Assembly (NCBI RefSeq): GCF_009176725.1
Contig: NZ_AP020337.1
Coordinates: 4,285,501 to 4,349,500 of the forward strand
Length of the DNA stretch: 64,000 nucleotides
Reading direction: 5' to 3'
Origin: Pseudomonas sp. KUIN-1
Lineage (GTDB): Bacteria; Pseudomonadota; Gammaproteobacteria; Pseudomonadales; Pseudomonadaceae
Below, piece after piece: positions 63,465 through 64,000 of the stretch; within the stretch, counting starts at the first letter, position 1; every line of letters begins with the position of its first letter. The notes beneath the pieces were generated by a model. The model searched no databases and had not been told where the DNA came from. It saw only the letters and a program-made list of their open reading frames with translations. The position numbers and the translations under genes were made by a program.

Positions 63465-64000
63465 ATGAGCACCTATCACCGCCGAGGGATGGCATTCGCC
63501 AAGCGGATCTACGCCCCGAGATGCTTCGGTGTCAGCGTTGGCTTTGTGACGGTCGCTGTTTCTTTGTATTACGTGAACACAGCACACTGGGCGTGGTTGT
63601 TGGCACTGCTCTACAGTCTGGTATGGCCACATGTTGCTTATCAGCTCGCAAGAACGTCACGCGAGCCCTACCAGGCTGAATGGCGCAATCTGCTGTTCGA
63701 TTCGATGATGGGCGGTTTCTGGATTGGCGCGATGGGTTTCAGCGCCGTTCCCGGGGTCACGGTCCTCGCCATGATGGCCATGCATAACATGGCCGCCGCC
63801 GGGCCACGGCTGATGCTGCAAGGCCTGTGCATGCAGGCACTGGGCGTGCTGATTTCGCTGGCCGCGCTCGACCCTGTCGTCAATCTGCATGGCAACATGG
63901 CGCAGATCTACGCCTGCCTTCCGGTACTGGTGACCTACCCTATCTTCATTGGCTGGCTGAGCCATCAGGTCACGCTCAAGCTATGGGAACACCGCAACAT
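63465..64000 (+). CDS. MASE2-domain protein, probable diguanylate cyclase (5' part; runs off the right edge)
   Basis: 178 codons visible from ATG 63465 (GGTAAGA upstream; an earlier ATG 63448 meets a stop after five codons). The sequence is a MASE2 membrane sensory domain: basic N-terminus (HRRGMAFAKRIYAPR), then five hydrophobic helices with WPHVAYQLARTSREP and MAAAGPRLMLQG typical of AdrA-type proteins. MASE2 domains are almost always fused to a GGDEF domain that makes cyclic di-GMP, but that part lies outside the window and is inferred. Confidence 0.8.
   Translation, partial: MSTYHRRGMAFAKRIYAPRCFGVSVGFVTVAVSLYYVNTAHWAWLLALLYSLVWPHVAYQLARTSREPYQAEWRNLLFDSMMGGFWIGAMGFSAVPGVTVLAMMAMHNMAAAGPRLMLQGLCMQALGVLISLAALDPVVNLHGNMAQIYACLPVLVTYPIFIGWLSHQVTLKLWEHRN

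Overview
The window looks like a chromosomal segment of a plant-associated fluorescent Pseudomonas, most likely the P. syringae group. The reasons are high GC, the N-acetylglutaminylglutamine amide (NAGGN) osmoprotectant operon, Pseudomonas-type aer, recQ, pap, betX and actP neighbourhoods, a Crc-antagonist small RNA with Pseudomonas promoter elements, and many copies of one REP-type palindrome. This placement is inference from gene content; no 16S or other marker gene is present.

Left part, 1-22.6 kb, accessory. A giant nonribosomal peptide synthetase reads leftwards from 14166 and leaves the window still open, with 4722 residues visible. Visible order is C-A-T / C-A-T / dual E/C-A-T / C-A-T / C. 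The A-domain pocket residues predict Leu, Ser, an unassigned residue and Val. Two modules share a 2.1 kb repeat that is identical over about 1.1 kb. Upstream of the NRPS lies a decayed 3' end of a class Ia ribonucleotide reductase gene (nrdB) with its terminator. It is followed by an McrBC-type restriction pair, a BRO-N prophage-type protein, a small secreted protein with a frameshifted signal peptide, and an AT-richer polymorphic-toxin locus (toxin plus three small genes, at least one probably immunity).

Middle, 22.9-46.2 kb. Two tandem paralogous subtilase autotransporters are separated by two mutually exclusive hairpins. Then come the Aer aerotaxis receptor, a zinc-ribbon protein, a FimV-like LysM protein, a SlyA-type regulator with a near-perfect SlyA box, RecQ, a YecA-family protein, a DUF454 membrane protein, Pap, MnmC, and a three-gene ABC transporter/AttH-like lipoprotein operon.

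Right part, 46.2-64 kb. The NAGGN operon (amidotransferase, ligase, M42 peptidase) is followed by a YheU-family protein, a CsrA/RsmA paralogue, YnfA, an SDR, a DUF2784 protein, a DUF3309 micro-protein, the ActP acetate permease with its DUF485 partner, and BetX. A non-coding interval from 57.75 to 58.9 kb carries CbrB-type half-sites, a textbook sigma-54 promoter and a CA-motif-rich RNA ending in a UACG-loop hairpin, identified here as CrcX. A secreted alpha/beta hydrolase and MlaA, a lipoprotein, an MFS exporter and the start of a MASE2 diguanylate-cyclase-type gene complete the window.

The common themes are osmotic and carbon-source adaptation (NAGGN, BetX, ActP, CrcX, CsrA) in the conserved part, and competition or defence (NRPS, McrBC, toxin/immunity, secreted proteases) in the accessory part.
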